In this document: in pieces, positions 8,494 through 17,839 of the stretch | Layout: every line of letters starts with the position of its first letter | Position numbering within the stretch: the stretch's first letter is position 1 | DNA from: Bradyrhizobium zhengyangense | GTDB lineage: Bacteria > Pseudomonadota > Alphaproteobacteria > Rhizobiales > Xanthobacteraceae | Assembly (NCBI RefSeq): GCF_022012435.1 | Contig: NZ_JAKLUA010000015.1 | Location: 1-64,000 of the forward strand | Reading direction: 5' to 3' | Length of the DNA: 64,000 nucleotides | The notes under the pieces: generated by a model | What the model was told of the DNA's origin: nothing | Databases searched by the model: none | Seen by the model: the letters and a program-made list of their open reading frames with translations, nothing else | Position numbers and translations under genes: made by a program

Positions 8494-9884
8494 AAGCTGC
8501 GGAACGAGCCCTCGGACCGACCGGGGCCTTCGGCCTTGTGACACCTTCGTCGTGGCAAGGACGCCTGCTGCTGCTTTGGATTCACCTCGCCGCCTGCTGC
8601 CTGTCGCTGGTCTATGTCGCCCGGTACTACGGTTACACCGGGGCCGCCGCCTTCGTGCAGGCGCAGTTGCCGACGGCGACCCTGCTCGTCCTGCTGCTCG
8701 CGGCTGTCGCCATCCTCCTTGCGCGTGCCCGGTTCAGTTTCGGCTATTTCGTCGGCTTCTATCTGTACACCTTGGTTGCGGGATATACGTGGCTCGGCGT
8801 GTTCTCGAAGTTTCCCTATGACAGGGCGCTGCCCCTTGCTTCCGCCATTGCTTCGATCGTCGCGTTCCTGGTCCCGGTGCTTTTCATCACGCGGCCCGTC
8901 AAGCAACATGTCGTGCTGAGCGATGACGCGACGAAGAAGTTGCGGCTGGCCATCCTGACCATCGCGGCCACGACGATCGTGGCCGGTGCATTCTACAATT
9001 TCAGGCTGGCAGGTATCAGCGCGATCTATGACTTCCGCAATGCATTGGATTTTCCTGCCCCGCTCCGATACGCGATCGGCATAACGTCGAACGCGCTGCT
9101 GCCATTCGCCTTCGCCAGCTTCATCATGAGCGGCGAACGAGTGAAAGCCGCAATTGCTCTTCTGCTGCTGCTGGCGTTCTATCCGATCACCTTGACCAAG
9201 CTGACGTTGTTTGCCCCGTTCTGGCTTCTCTTTCTCGCGGTCGTCGCCCGAGAGCTCGAACCCAGAGCCGCCATTGTGCTGTCCCTGCTCCTGCCGATCT
9301 CGCTCGGACTATTGCTGATCATTCCGTACAGCCTCGGAGCCATCCCGTACGAATTTTTCATCAAATACTTTTCGGCGGTGAACTTCCGGATGATCGCCTT
9401 CCCCTCAATCGCACTTGACGTCTACAACGACTTCTTCTCGACCCATCAGGTAACGCACTTTTGCCAGATCCTTGTGATTAAGACGTTCCTCGGCTGCTCC
9501 TATGACGACCCGTTATCGGTCCTGATGTCCAAGAATTATGAGCTCGGGAACCTGAACGCATCACTATTTGCCACCGAGGGAATCGCATCCGTCGGCCCCC
9601 TTGCGGCGCCGGTGGCGGCGGCCGCCTGCGGGCTCATCATATCTCTCGGAAACCGGGCCTCGGCCGGCCTGCCTCCGAGATTCATCATGCTGTCGGGGGG
9701 ACTGTTGAGCCAGGTGCTCCTTAACGTACCACTGGCCACGACCCTGCTGTCGAACGGTGCCCTGCTCATTTTCGTTCTCTGGTATGTCACGCCGAGGCCA
9801 CGTCTCACCGCCACTGCCCAAGGGTCCCGGCCTGTTGAGGCAAGCCAATGCCATCGTCATGGTGCTGCATGCATAACGTTTTAA
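8490..9884 (+). CDS. Polytopic membrane protein, Wzy-like O-antigen polymerase (copy 2)
   Basis: A 464-residue multi-pass membrane protein starting at the ATG at 8490, which overlaps the TGA of copy 1. Matching blocks occur in the same order as in copy 1: ARFSFGYFVGFYLYTLVAGY, NFRLAGISAIYDFRNALDFP, PFAFASF, FYPITLTKLTLFAPFWLL and ASLFATEGIASVG. Similarity runs over the whole length, so this is an old tandem duplication with substantial divergence. The two may make different linkages or act as a pair. The end overlaps the rfbB pseudogene start by 16 bases. Confidence 0.66.
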   Translation: MKAAERALGPTGAFGLVTPSSWQGRLLLLWIHLAACCLSLVYVARYYGYTGAAAFVQAQLPTATLLVLLLAAVAILLARARFSFGYFVGFYLYTLVAGYTWLGVFSKFPYDRALPLASAIASIVAFLVPVLFITRPVKQHVVLSDDATKKLRLAILTIAATTIVAGAFYNFRLAGISAIYDFRNALDFPAPLRYAIGITSNALLPFAFASFIMSGERVKAAIALLLLLAFYPITLTKLTLFAPFWLLFLAVVARELEPRAAIVLSLLLPISLGLLLIIPYSLGAIPYEFFIKYFSAVNFRMIAFPSIALDVYNDFFSTHQVTHFCQILVIKTFLGCSYDDPLSVLMSKNYELGNLNASLFATEGIASVGPLAAPVAAAACGLIISLGNRASAGLPPRFIMLSGGLLSQVLLNVPLATTLLSNGALLIFVLWYVTPRPRLTATAQGSRPVEASQCHRHGAACITF

Positions 9885-10800
9885 TCATTGGAGGGGCCGG
9901 GTTCATCGGCCAGAATCTGGCGCATGCGTGGCGAGCCGTTCGTCCCGACGACCGGCTGGTCGTGGCGGATGCGATGACATATGCGGCCAATATCCGCAGC
10001 CTCGAGTCGCTGATCGCGAACGGCAGCATCGTCTTCGCCAAGGGCGACATCAGGGATGCCGGTTCGGTGCGTGCGCTGTTCGACGAGCACAAGTCCGATC
10101 GCGTGCTGCATCTGGCCGCCGAATCCCGCGCGGATCGGTCCATCCTTGATCTGGAGGGCATTCCTCCAGACCAACGTGCTCGGCACGTTCACCCTGCTCA
10201 AGGCTGCCCTCGATGCCTGGCGCGCATCAGACGTGATGCAGCATGCGCGCTTTCTCCACATCTCGACCGATGAGGTCTACGGATCGCTCGGACCGACGGA
10301 CCCGCCGTTCTCGGAGTCAACGCCCTACCGCCCAATTGGCCCTACGCCGCCAGCAAGGCCGCCAGCGATCATCTCGTCCCCTCCTTCGGGGTGACTTACG
10401 GGCTGCCTGCCCCGATCACCAATTGCTCGAACAATTACGGTCCCTATCAGCATCCGAGCAATCGCGAGGTCGTCGGCACGATCTGCGACCTGATCGACCG
10501 CGCCTTTGCCTAAGATCCGCCGCTGGCGGCGCATTTCCCGTCATGCCTGGCGGCGACCGGCCAATCGTGCCGCTCGCTGATTCCGGCATGTCACGGACCG
10601 GCCCGGCCACGACCACCGCTACGCGATCGATGCGCGCAAGCTCGCAACGGAAGTCGGCGAGCGTTGCAACGTCCTGTTCGAGGCGAGCCTCGATCAAACC
10701 GTCCACTGGTACCTCGAGCACCAGAGCTGGTGGGAAGAGATCGTCAGCGGTGCCTACAAGGCCTGGCTCGACAGGAACTACAGCTTCCAGATCGCGAGCT
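9869..10800 (+). pseudogene. rfbB: dTDP-glucose 4,6-dehydratase, frameshifted and internally deleted
   Basis: The start reads MHNVLIIGGAGFIGQN (NAD-binding Rossmann motif) in one frame to about position 10155. A second frame then gives FLQTNVLGTFTLLKAAL and HISTDEVYGSLG to about 10320. A third frame gives YAASKAASDHLV and ITNCSNNYGPYQHP up to a stop near 10511. The C-terminal signature (RPGHDHRYAIDARKL, then LEHQSWWEEIVSGAY) reappears near 10610-10760 after the central DWLYVEDH region has been lost. At least two frameshifts, a stop and a deletion make an active enzyme very unlikely. It would have made dTDP-4-keto-6-deoxyglucose for rhamnose-type sugars. Confidence 0.9.
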
Positions 10801-10812
10801 ATCACGTTGCAA

Positions 10813-11952
10813 TCACTGGCGGTGCGGTTGAGAACCTCTCTCGCGCATCGCTTGCAGCAATCCTTCGAGGCTCGCGCCGTATAACTCCGGTGTCAGGGCT
10901 TGCATCCGCGAATGGCCCCGAGCACGCAACGTTTCTCTAAGGTCGGGACTTTCCAGGATGGCTGTAATGCTGCTCGCAATTGATCCAGCCGAATGCGGAT
11001 CAAACAGGAGGCCTGCGTCTCCTACCTGATCCGGCAACGATAGGATATTTGATGCCGCCACAGCCGTACCGAGCTGAAACGCCTCAAAGATCGGAATGCT
11101 GACGCTCTCGTACAGTGACGGCATGACCAGAGCTGTTGCGAGCTGATAAATTGCTTCCAGATCGGCCTGTTCCAGGTAGCCCAAATGCCGGACGTTTCGC
11201 TCCAAGCCGAGCGTGCCGATGAGGCCGACAACCGATTGGTACTCGTCTCCTTTGTTGCCCGTAAGAGCCAGCTGCACGTCCGGATGTCGAGAGACGATCA
11301 ATTTGAAAGCCTCGACCAATCGGGCATGGTTCTTGTGCGGCCAGAACTGCGCCGGGTAGAAGATGAACTTCTCAGGCAAGTTGTGCCGGCTTCGCACTTT
11401 CTCCAGTTCAACGCGAGTCACCGGGACCCTCACCCGCGCGAAAGGCGGCGCAATCAGCTTCGCCACTCTCTCCTGCGGAACTCCGAAGCTGGACACAATG
11501 TCTTCTCTTACGTGATTTGCTTCACATATGATTGCGCTTGCTCGGCTGGACAGCGCTTTGTGCACCCGATGACGCCATTCCCGTTGCTGCCAGGAAAAGC
11601 GCTCCGGAAAATGATGCTCTTGCAGGTCGTGCAACGTATACGCAAACGGCCGCGCGGTGTGCAGCGTGGCCAACGAGTAGATCGGAGCGAGAAGAATATC
11701 TTCTTCTCGGAACGGATCGTTCCGCGGCAGCCCTAGCTGGTAAGACAGCAGATAGGCAGCCTGGCTGAGACGCCCTTCGACGTAAGGTCTAACCGGGTGC
11801 CCCCATCGTCGCCAATCGCGGTTTGAGGGATCTCCGTAGATCGTGACCTGAAATCGCTTCGTGTACTGGAGCGCCTCAAGCGTGGACAGGCTGTATTGAT
11901 AAGTCCCGCCAAATTCGGGCCTCGACAATAGGATCACACCAAGCTTGATCAA
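10813..11952 (-). CDS. Glycosyltransferase family 1/GT4
   Basis: A 379-residue GT-B glycosyltransferase. The N-terminal acceptor half begins GVILLSRPEFGGTYQYSLST. The donor half has FIFYPAQFWPHKNHARLVEA followed by the EX7E-type motif in ESVSIPIFEAFQLGTAVAAS near residues 283-302. It belongs to the Glycos_transf_1 superfamily often found in O-antigen loci. Its start overlaps the stop of the upstream aminotransferase by 4 bases, placing it in a minus-strand run that begins near 17763. The sugar specificity cannot be assigned. Confidence 0.88.
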   Translation of the reverse strand: MIKLGVILLSRPEFGGTYQYSLSTLEALQYTKRFQVTIYGDPSNRDWRRWGHPVRPYVEGRLSQAAYLLSYQLGLPRNDPFREEDILLAPIYSLATLHTARPFAYTLHDLQEHHFPERFSWQQREWRHRVHKALSSRASAIICEANHVREDIVSSFGVPQERVAKLIAPPFARVRVPVTRVELEKVRSRHNLPEKFIFYPAQFWPHKNHARLVEAFKLIVSRHPDVQLALTGNKGDEYQSVVGLIGTLGLERNVRHLGYLEQADLEAIYQLATALVMPSLYESVSIPIFEAFQLGTAVAASNILSLPDQVGDAGLLFDPHSAGSIASSITAILESPDLRETLRARGHSRMQALTPELYGASLEGLLQAMRERGSQPHRQ

Positions 11953-13235
11953 GACCCGCTCTTCCTGCTCAGCGATTGAATGACGGTGTCCAGATGCCTT
12001 CTGTTGCCATCCGACAGGAAGTTTGACTTCGAGAGGCCCAATCCAGATTGGGCGTAGACGCGCTCGGCCGCCGGGAACGAACCGGAGTTGTTGGCCGCGA
12101 CACGATCAATGTCACCTCGCAAGATCCAGTCACGCCACGCATCACCCCGGAAGAACGACAAGGTGTTGATCAGCTCAAAATTGGCGTGCCAATGAGGAAC
12201 TCCGCTTTGGCCGAGGAAATCCATCAGCTCCCTCTTGCTAAGGCCGAATGCGCTCTCTTCGAGCCGCAGGACCACTTGGGTAAACGCAGAGGACGGCACG
12301 GAGTCCGTTGCACCAAGCACCATCGAAAATCCGGGACAGTCGGCGTAAGCACTCCGGAAGTCGGCCACTCTGGCGCGCAATTCCTCAAGATGACCCGGAT
12401 AGCCTCGCAATTGTTCTCGGGCGATTCCGGCGAGGATCTCCGACATCCGCCCGTTCCAGGCCAGCTGTGTGACGTCCCGCACGCCAAACTCGATCGTTCG
12501 ATCGCCCCAATGTCTCAGGGATCTCAGTTCCTTTGCCAGCGCTTCATCATTGGTGACGATCATTCCTCCTTCACCGGTTTGAATCGGCTTTAAGCATCCG
12601 AACGAAAAGACTCCAACGTCACCCCAACAGCCGGCCGGCTTTCCCGCTGCTATGGCACCTAGCGCGAGACAGGTATCTTCCACAAACCTGAGGCCATTAT
12701 CGTGCGCTATTTGCCGGAGCTTCGACACATCTTCCGGATTTCCCCACATGTGGGTTGCGATGAGCGCCTTGGTTTGGCCTCCGATCCTCCTTTGAACATC
12801 GGCACAATCCAACATGAAAGTCTGCTCGGAAATATCGGCAAATATCGGGGTAACACCGGCGTTCATGACGGCCATCGCGGTGGCCGAACAGGTGTCGACC
12901 TGATGGATCGCTTCGTCGCCGGGCTTCAGGCCCAGCGCTCGCAAAGACATTTGCAATGCCATGCCCCCGCTGCCTACGGCGACGGCATGCTTCGTACCTA
13001 CAAACTCCGAAAATTCGGCCTCAAGGCGCTCATGCACGAGACCCCGCCCGTAGGCCATGTTCCATTGCGAGCTACGCAATATCTCGGTGACCGCCTCAAC
13101 CTCGTTGCCCAATATGCGCGGGAAAACTCCTAGCGTTTGGCCGAAGAAACGCTTCGCGATGCGCGCCAGGAAATAAAAGACTCCGGGATGCCTTTTGCGA
13201 ATCTTTACCGCGAGGGGAAGAAAACGTTGAAGCAT
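11949..13235 (-). CDS. DegT/DnrJ/EryC1/StrS-family aminotransferase
   Basis: About 428 residues from the ATG at 13235; the frame is open to a TTG at 13265. AVGSGGMALQMSLRALGLKPG is the phosphate-binding loop, RFVEDTCLALGA holds the PLP-nitrogen aspartate, and FSFGCLKPIQTGEGGM holds the Schiff-base lysine. It has an N-terminal basic, hydrophobic extension of about 40 residues before the usual family start, which could be a membrane-associating helix or a start-site error. It likely aminates a keto-sugar nucleotide, but it is clearly distinct from the other two family members in this locus (3199-4296 and 15530-16645). It overlaps the glycosyltransferase downstream by 4 bases. Confidence 0.82.
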   Translation of the reverse strand: MLQRFLPLAVKIRKRHPGVFYFLARIAKRFFGQTLGVFPRILGNEVEAVTEILRSSQWNMAYGRGLVHERLEAEFSEFVGTKHAVAVGSGGMALQMSLRALGLKPGDEAIHQVDTCSATAMAVMNAGVTPIFADISEQTFMLDCADVQRRIGGQTKALIATHMWGNPEDVSKLRQIAHDNGLRFVEDTCLALGAIAAGKPAGCWGDVGVFSFGCLKPIQTGEGGMIVTNDEALAKELRSLRHWGDRTIEFGVRDVTQLAWNGRMSEILAGIAREQLRGYPGHLEELRARVADFRSAYADCPGFSMVLGATDSVPSSAFTQVVLRLEESAFGLSKRELMDFLGQSGVPHWHANFELINTLSFFRGDAWRDWILRGDIDRVAANNSGSFPAAERVYAQSGLGLSKSNFLSDGNRRHLDTVIQSLSRKSGS

Positions 13236-13245
13236 GTGGGCGCTT

Positions 13246-14100
13246 CTATGGTGCCACTGCGACAAAGGAGTAGAGGCGACCTGGTCGATTCGAGCGCCGC
13301 AGGTACCACATCCCGATCCGGTTTACGACCGACCTCGGCAAGATGAGCCCAAGAAGTCTGCCTGGACGGGAGTCCCGAACCTTATCCAATAGGCTCTCCT
13401 CCGTGTTCGGGTGCAGATTTATCATGGAATCGTACGGCCCGAACTGAGCTAAGATCGTCAAACCGGCGCTGGAGAGAGCCTCACGGTAGTCGGCCAGGGT
13501 GAAGGCATTCTCCCCTCCGTACAATTGATGGTCGACTTGCGAATCCAGAAACGCCTGGAGGCTGGGTCCATAATCGTCGACGACATGTTCACGGCATGCC
13601 AAGAGCAGCCCGCCCGGACGAAGCACGCGAGCATATTCCGACAGCATCGCCTTGAGGTCCTGAGCGTGGTGGAGACCTTGCCGGACGTACACCACGTCGA
13701 AGCTGTTCTCCTCGAATGGCAGCTTCTCGCCAAAGGCATCCACAATGCGCGCCTTCAGCCCCTCCGAATTGAGAACGGTCGCGATCGCACCGCGACCGAC
13801 TGACGAAGAAGGATCAGGCTCAACGCCGACAACATTCAACCCAAGTTTCGCAAAAGCAAATGTCGCGATACCGTTGCCTGCGGGGACATCCAATACATCC
13901 CGGCTTCCTGGGCGATATACTTCGATCAACCTGATCACCTCGGCGAATTCTCGGCTTTCTGCGAAGCGGCGACAGTTCCCCGTCAGATCGGCGGTCAAAT
14001 AAGCGTCGTAGACCAGCGTCTGATGAAGCGGGTCAGACCGGAGGATCGAGATCGCTTGTTCCCAGGTGTGGTAAAACTTTCCGTCCGGCTCGGGCATCAC
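13246..14100 (-). CDS. Class I SAM-dependent methyltransferase
   Basis: A 284-residue protein with the glycine-rich SAM-binding motif VLDVPAGNGIATFAFAKLG at about residues 93-111, an acidic residue after the second strand (VVGVEPDPSS) and FDVVYVRQGLHHA as motif IV. This is the Methyltransf_11/25 type. It likely methylates a sugar hydroxyl or a small acyl unit during polysaccharide synthesis. It is followed by the aminotransferase gene after a 10-bp gap if that gene starts at 13235. The substrate is unknown. Confidence 0.83.
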   Translation of the reverse strand: MMPEPDGKFYHTWEQAISILRSDPLHQTLVYDAYLTADLTGNCRRFAESREFAEVIRLIEVYRPGSRDVLDVPAGNGIATFAFAKLGLNVVGVEPDPSSSVGRGAIATVLNSEGLKARIVDAFGEKLPFEENSFDVVYVRQGLHHAQDLKAMLSEYARVLRPGGLLLACREHVVDDYGPSLQAFLDSQVDHQLYGGENAFTLADYREALSSAGLTILAQFGPYDSMINLHPNTEESLLDKVRDSRPGRLLGLILPRSVVNRIGMWYLRRSNRPGRLYSFVAVAP

Positions 14101-14124
14101 AATACCGATACGCTCTTTCGATGA

Positions 14125-14745
14125 TTAAGTATGAACTGGGTCAAGCTTCCGAACCATTTGCGCCGGGTTCCCGGCAACGACCGTATAGGGCTCGACGCTC
14201 CGCGTCACAACACTTCGAGACGCTATGATCGCCCCCTCTCCAACCGTCACGCCCTTGAGAACCGTGACACCAAAACCCATCCAGACGCGGTCCCCGATGA
14301 CGATAGGCGCCGATCCAACGTTAGTCCAGTCAAGCTGATCAAAGCAGTCCGGATAGCCGTATCGCTCGTAGAACAGCTTCACTGCGAGCGCCCGATCACG
14401 CCAGTTCATTGAATGAGAATCGTGGTCATAGATGGTGACGTCCCAAGCGATCGTGACGTCGTTCCCGATCGTGACCCGATTTCGACTGAGAATTGTGCTG
14501 TTGGCACCGATGTAGCAGCGATCACCGATGTCGACCTGTCCAGTACGCGCCTCAAAGACGATAGGCCCGTTCAACAGACAATTTTCGCCGACACGCAGAT
14601 ACGCTCTCTCATCGACACTTGCGAGAAACCGCACGGAAAATCCACGCAGCATTCGCACCGAACGTGGCATCAGAACCCGCGAGCCAAAGGCCCGCATCTT
14701 CCGATGTTGCCATGCATTCAAAACCTTATGGGCGAGAGCTTTCAT
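14125..14745 (-). CDS. Hexapeptide-repeat O-acetyltransferase
   Basis: A 206-residue left-handed beta-helix acyltransferase. Hexapeptide repeats run from about residue 50 (GENCLLNGPIVFEARTGQVD) to the end. WDVTIYDHDSHSMNW carries the catalytic histidine region seen in maltose/galactoside acetyltransferases and WcaF. GVTVGEGAIIASRSVVT and YTVVAGNPAQMVRKL form the acetyl-CoA-binding end. It should add an O-acetyl group to the polysaccharide repeat unit or its precursor. Its ATG overlaps the upstream TAA by one base (TAATG), indicating coupling. Confidence 0.85.
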   Translation of the reverse strand: MKALAHKVLNAWQHRKMRAFGSRVLMPRSVRMLRGFSVRFLASVDERAYLRVGENCLLNGPIVFEARTGQVDIGDRCYIGANSTILSRNRVTIGNDVTIAWDVTIYDHDSHSMNWRDRALAVKLFYERYGYPDCFDQLDWTNVGSAPIVIGDRVWMGFGVTVLKGVTVGEGAIIASRSVVTRSVEPYTVVAGNPAQMVRKLDPVHT

Positions 14746-15533
14746 TATGAGCCATCTGCCGGTTCGGTTTGACGGACCAACGCGCAGAAAGCCACACGAT
14801 AGTCGCCTCTGGCTATGACCGGTAGTTGCTCCACATTCGCGAAGCGCTGAGATACGTCCCCTCGATCAAGGCCTTTCGGCGAGGACCAGTTATCGACAAC
14901 CACCTCCACAAGGCGCCAACCGGCAAACAAGCTGCGGATGGTTGCTAGATCAAGGTACCATCCATTATTAAACGCGAGCAGGTTCGGGCCAACGGTCATA
15001 CTGATAAGAAGGATTGCGTCATCGGACATCACCCGCCCGAGCTCGGACACGAGGTTTGGAAGGCTATTGCCGTCAAGCCGGTCACCGTACCTTCCAAGCC
15101 CGATCAACGGCAAAGCTACCGTGGAGGTAAAGCAGTCGAACGCGCCCGCAGGAAAAGGAAGAGGTAGCGTGACATCGTGCTGGACGTATCGAATGGCACT
15201 AAAGCGATCATGACAATCGGCGAGTACAACAGCCGTTACGTCGTGATAGGCGGAAAGAATGGCATTTTGCGCTTTGGGGCTTCCGATATCGAGGATCCGG
15301 CGCGGACGTGTTTCGCGCGCCAGCCTGGCGGCGACCCAAAAGCCAAACGCGTCATAGTGGTTGAATAATTCGGTGGGATCAGCAGATGCGTCGCCAACGA
15401 TCTTCGCAGGCAAGCCGCGCAACGGATTGTCCGCCGAAATCGACGAAAGGTAGGCCTGAAGTTCCGACCGCATGAACAGCGATCTTACCTTCCTCGCAAT
15501 CCTGTTTGCCAATGGGGGCGGCGCATCCTTCAT
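14745..15533 (-). CDS. DUF268-like methyltransferase-fold protein
   Basis: A 262-residue soluble protein with a methyltransferase-like core: RILDIGSPKAQNAILSAY resembles motif I, VVLADCHD motif II, and GAFDCFTSTVALPLIGLGRY with YGDRLDG resembles the hallmark of DUF268 proteins, which are common in capsule and O-antigen loci. The glycine-rich SAM loop is poorly conserved (DIGSPK rather than DxGxGxG), so methyl transfer is not certain. It overlaps the perosamine synthase gene by 4 bases and the acetyltransferase gene by one, so all three are probably one operon. Confidence 0.6.
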   Translation of the reverse strand: MKDAPPPLANRIARKVRSLFMRSELQAYLSSISADNPLRGLPAKIVGDASADPTELFNHYDAFGFWVAARLARETRPRRILDIGSPKAQNAILSAYHDVTAVVLADCHDRFSAIRYVQHDVTLPLPFPAGAFDCFTSTVALPLIGLGRYGDRLDGNSLPNLVSELGRVMSDDAILLISMTVGPNLLAFNNGWYLDLATIRSLFAGWRLVEVVVDNWSSPKGLDRGDVSQRFANVEQLPVIARGDYRVAFCALVRQTEPADGS

Positions 15534-16645
15534 CGAAGAGACGCATCCTCGATCAACTCATTCACGACGTGGCCAATTCGCTCAACGTCAGACTTGGTCA
15601 GATCAAAGAACGAGGGCAGATTGAGTCCGACTCGGGACTTGCGTGCCGCCACCGGCAACGACTCCTGCTGGTACATCGGCATCGTCGACAGAGGATAGAA
15701 ATACGGTCGAGAATCAATGCCGCGCTGCTTCAGTGATTGGATGAACGCGGCGCGAGTGCCGGCGTCAAAGCGGTCAACCTCCAGGCAAACCATCCAGAAT
15801 GCGCTGTGAGCCCAGTTCTGCACGCGATTGAGCCGGACCACATCACTCGTACGAACGACGGACCGATACCACGCCATGATTTCCGCGCGGCGAGCAAGAA
15901 ATTCATCTATTCGCTCCATCTGCGCGACCCCGAGGGCCGCCTGAAGATTGGTCATACGATAGTTGAACCCTCGCTCATCGTGGAAATAGCGACGGTCTGA
16001 GCTCATCGCGTGATCACGAAGTCGCTTCGCTCTGTTGTAGAATGTGGGATCGTTCGTCGTCAGCATGCCACCTTCGCCGGTGGTCACGATCTTGTTTCCA
16101 TAGAAGCTGAAGACGCCGCAATCGGCGAGTCCGCCAACGCGCCGTCCCTTGTATTCGGCGCCGTGCGCCTCAGCCGCATCTTCAATGACGATGATGCCGC
16201 GGGACTTCGCGATCGAAGCAATCGCATCCATGTCCGCGGGATGACCGTAAAGATGGACGGGCATCACAGCCTTTGTACGCGGCGTGATCAGAGCCTCGAC
16301 AGAACCGGGATCAATGCAAAGCGTCTCCGGATCGATGTCAGCAAGAACGGGTGTCGCACCAGTGTAGGCTACCGCATTCGCAGTGGCGACGAATGTCAAA
16401 TCCGGAATGATCACCTCATCGCCGGGCCCGATTCCGAATGCGGCCAGAGCAAGATGAAGGCCGGTCGTCCCGTTGCTCACCGCGATTGCAAACTCGGTTC
16501 CGCAATACCGGGCGAAACAATTTTCAAACTCGTCGATGAATTTTCCGATGGACGATACCCAGCCGGACTCCACGGCGGCGAGCACGAGTTCCTTTTCTCG
16601 CATCCCGATGGAAGGCTGTGAAATGGGAATGAATTTGTTCACCAT
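15530..16645 (-). CDS. per: GDP-perosamine synthase (GDP-4-keto-6-deoxymannose 4-aminotransferase)
   Basis: About 371 residues from the ATG at 16645; the frame is open to 16702, which would overlap the next gene. The N-terminus KFIPISQPSIGMREKELV, the loop AVSNGTTGLHLALAAFGIGP, CVHLYGHP-like VMPVHLYGHPADMD, VIEDAAEAHGAEYKG and the lysine motif SFYGNKIVTTGEGGM, followed by YRMTNLQAALG, match Per/RfbE. This enzyme uses PLP and glutamate to make GDP-perosamine. The gmd gene in the same window supplies its substrate. The substrate call rests on remembered family similarity; related 4-aminotransferases exist. Confidence 0.84.
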   Translation of the reverse strand: MVNKFIPISQPSIGMREKELVLAAVESGWVSSIGKFIDEFENCFARYCGTEFAIAVSNGTTGLHLALAAFGIGPGDEVIIPDLTFVATANAVAYTGATPVLADIDPETLCIDPGSVEALITPRTKAVMPVHLYGHPADMDAIASIAKSRGIIVIEDAAEAHGAEYKGRRVGGLADCGVFSFYGNKIVTTGEGGMLTTNDPTFYNRAKRLRDHAMSSDRRYFHDERGFNYRMTNLQAALGVAQMERIDEFLARRAEIMAWYRSVVRTSDVVRLNRVQNWAHSAFWMVCLEVDRFDAGTRAAFIQSLKQRGIDSRPYFYPLSTMPMYQQESLPVAARKSRVGLNLPSFFDLTKSDVERIGHVVNELIEDASLR

Positions 16646-16674
16646 GGGGTCGCTCGACATCCTGCTCTGGACCG

Positions 16675-17763
16675 TCAAAGCAGCTTCTGAAACGCCTGCC
16701 ATTGGTCTCTCTTCGAATAAGTCGTGGATATCATTTTGTGACCTTCGCGCGCAATAGCCTCACGATGCCCGTCATCCGCCAACAGACGGCGTATCTGCGC
16801 TACAGCGTCAACCCCAGTCGTGTAGGTGACGAGGGTACTTCCGGGGGTCATTCCGACTGGGTATTTTCCCGCATCGGACAACAGAAGGGCTCCGCAGCCC
16901 ATGCCCTCGAAGCAGCGCATATTCCCGCGCTCCTCTCCCGCCATGTCGATGGCTCCGTTCAGAACGATCTTGGCCTTGGACAAGACATCGTAGAGCTCCA
17001 GACCGAAGACGGGTCCTTGCGAAACCGACCGCACTTTTGACGGACGCCGGCTTCTGTTCAACGGCGGTAAGACTCCGAGAGGCGAATCGGCAAGGCGAGA
17101 GAGCCGCGAAGGATCCAAATGGAACACGACACGTGATTGATCAGCCAGGCCAGCGACAGCATTCAGGACTTCGGCTCGCCGCGTGTGATGGCGTGAATAT
17201 CCACCGACGAAAACCACATCGACCGGGCGATCCCTGTTATCCGCAAAGCGATCCATAACCGGATCGTGGCTAGGCGCGAAATAAGCAGTCCGGTAACCGC
17301 GACTGCTCATCTCGGCGAGAATGCCGGGGAAATTTCCCACGACAAGATCATAATCCGAGAAATCAACCGGCCCGGACGGAGCGCTACGCCAAGCGATGCT
17401 TTTTTTGACGCAACCCGGCAGCCGCCGAAGAAATCCATTGGCAAGGCGAACCGGATCGAGGTTGTAGAATATCTCGGTGCGGTGCGCTTCAATTTGCGCG
17501 AGCAAGATATCTTCCAGCGGAAGCGTCTTGGGAAGGCCCGCTTCTCGGGCCCATCCGCGCTGTAAAGATTGGTCGTCCCAATTCGTGAAGAATGCATCAC
17601 TATCGCCGCAGCTGATCGGAAGCAGCATGTGACAGGCCCCATAGCGATCATCGAGGAATACCTGGATTTGCTGCTTGAAGGTCAAAGCATTCGCGGCAAG
17701 CCGTCGCAGGCGCGATGCGTACGACGGATAGTAGCCTGAATTCTGAAAGACCCTCATTCTCAA
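16675..17763 (-). CDS. Glycosyltransferase, CgeB-like (GT-B, Glyco_trans_1_2 type)
   Basis: A 362-residue protein whose C-terminal region ERGNMRCFEGMGCGALLLSD (about residues 280-300) is the donor-binding block of CgeB/Glyco_trans_1_2 enzymes. DVVFVGGYSRHHTRRAEVL marks the start of that Rossmann domain. The N-terminal half is diverged. It leads the minus-strand run 17763 to 10813. The coding strand contains a seven-A run near 17400-17406, a possible slippage site inside the gene. Acceptor and donor are unknown. Confidence 0.78.
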   Translation of the reverse strand: MRMRVFQNSGYYPSYASRLRRLAANALTFKQQIQVFLDDRYGACHMLLPISCGDSDAFFTNWDDQSLQRGWAREAGLPKTLPLEDILLAQIEAHRTEIFYNLDPVRLANGFLRRLPGCVKKSIAWRSAPSGPVDFSDYDLVVGNFPGILAEMSSRGYRTAYFAPSHDPVMDRFADNRDRPVDVVFVGGYSRHHTRRAEVLNAVAGLADQSRVVFHLDPSRLSRLADSPLGVLPPLNRSRRPSKVRSVSQGPVFGLELYDVLSKAKIVLNGAIDMAGEERGNMRCFEGMGCGALLLSDAGKYPVGMTPGSTLVTYTTGVDAVAQIRRLLADDGHREAIAREGHKMISTTYSKRDQWQAFQKLL

Positions 17764-17839
17764 GCTCGTACTACGTCGTCCGGACCGGAATGCAACTGGG
17801 CCGACCGTGCAAGGGGTCGGCCGCGACAGTCCTGTCGGG

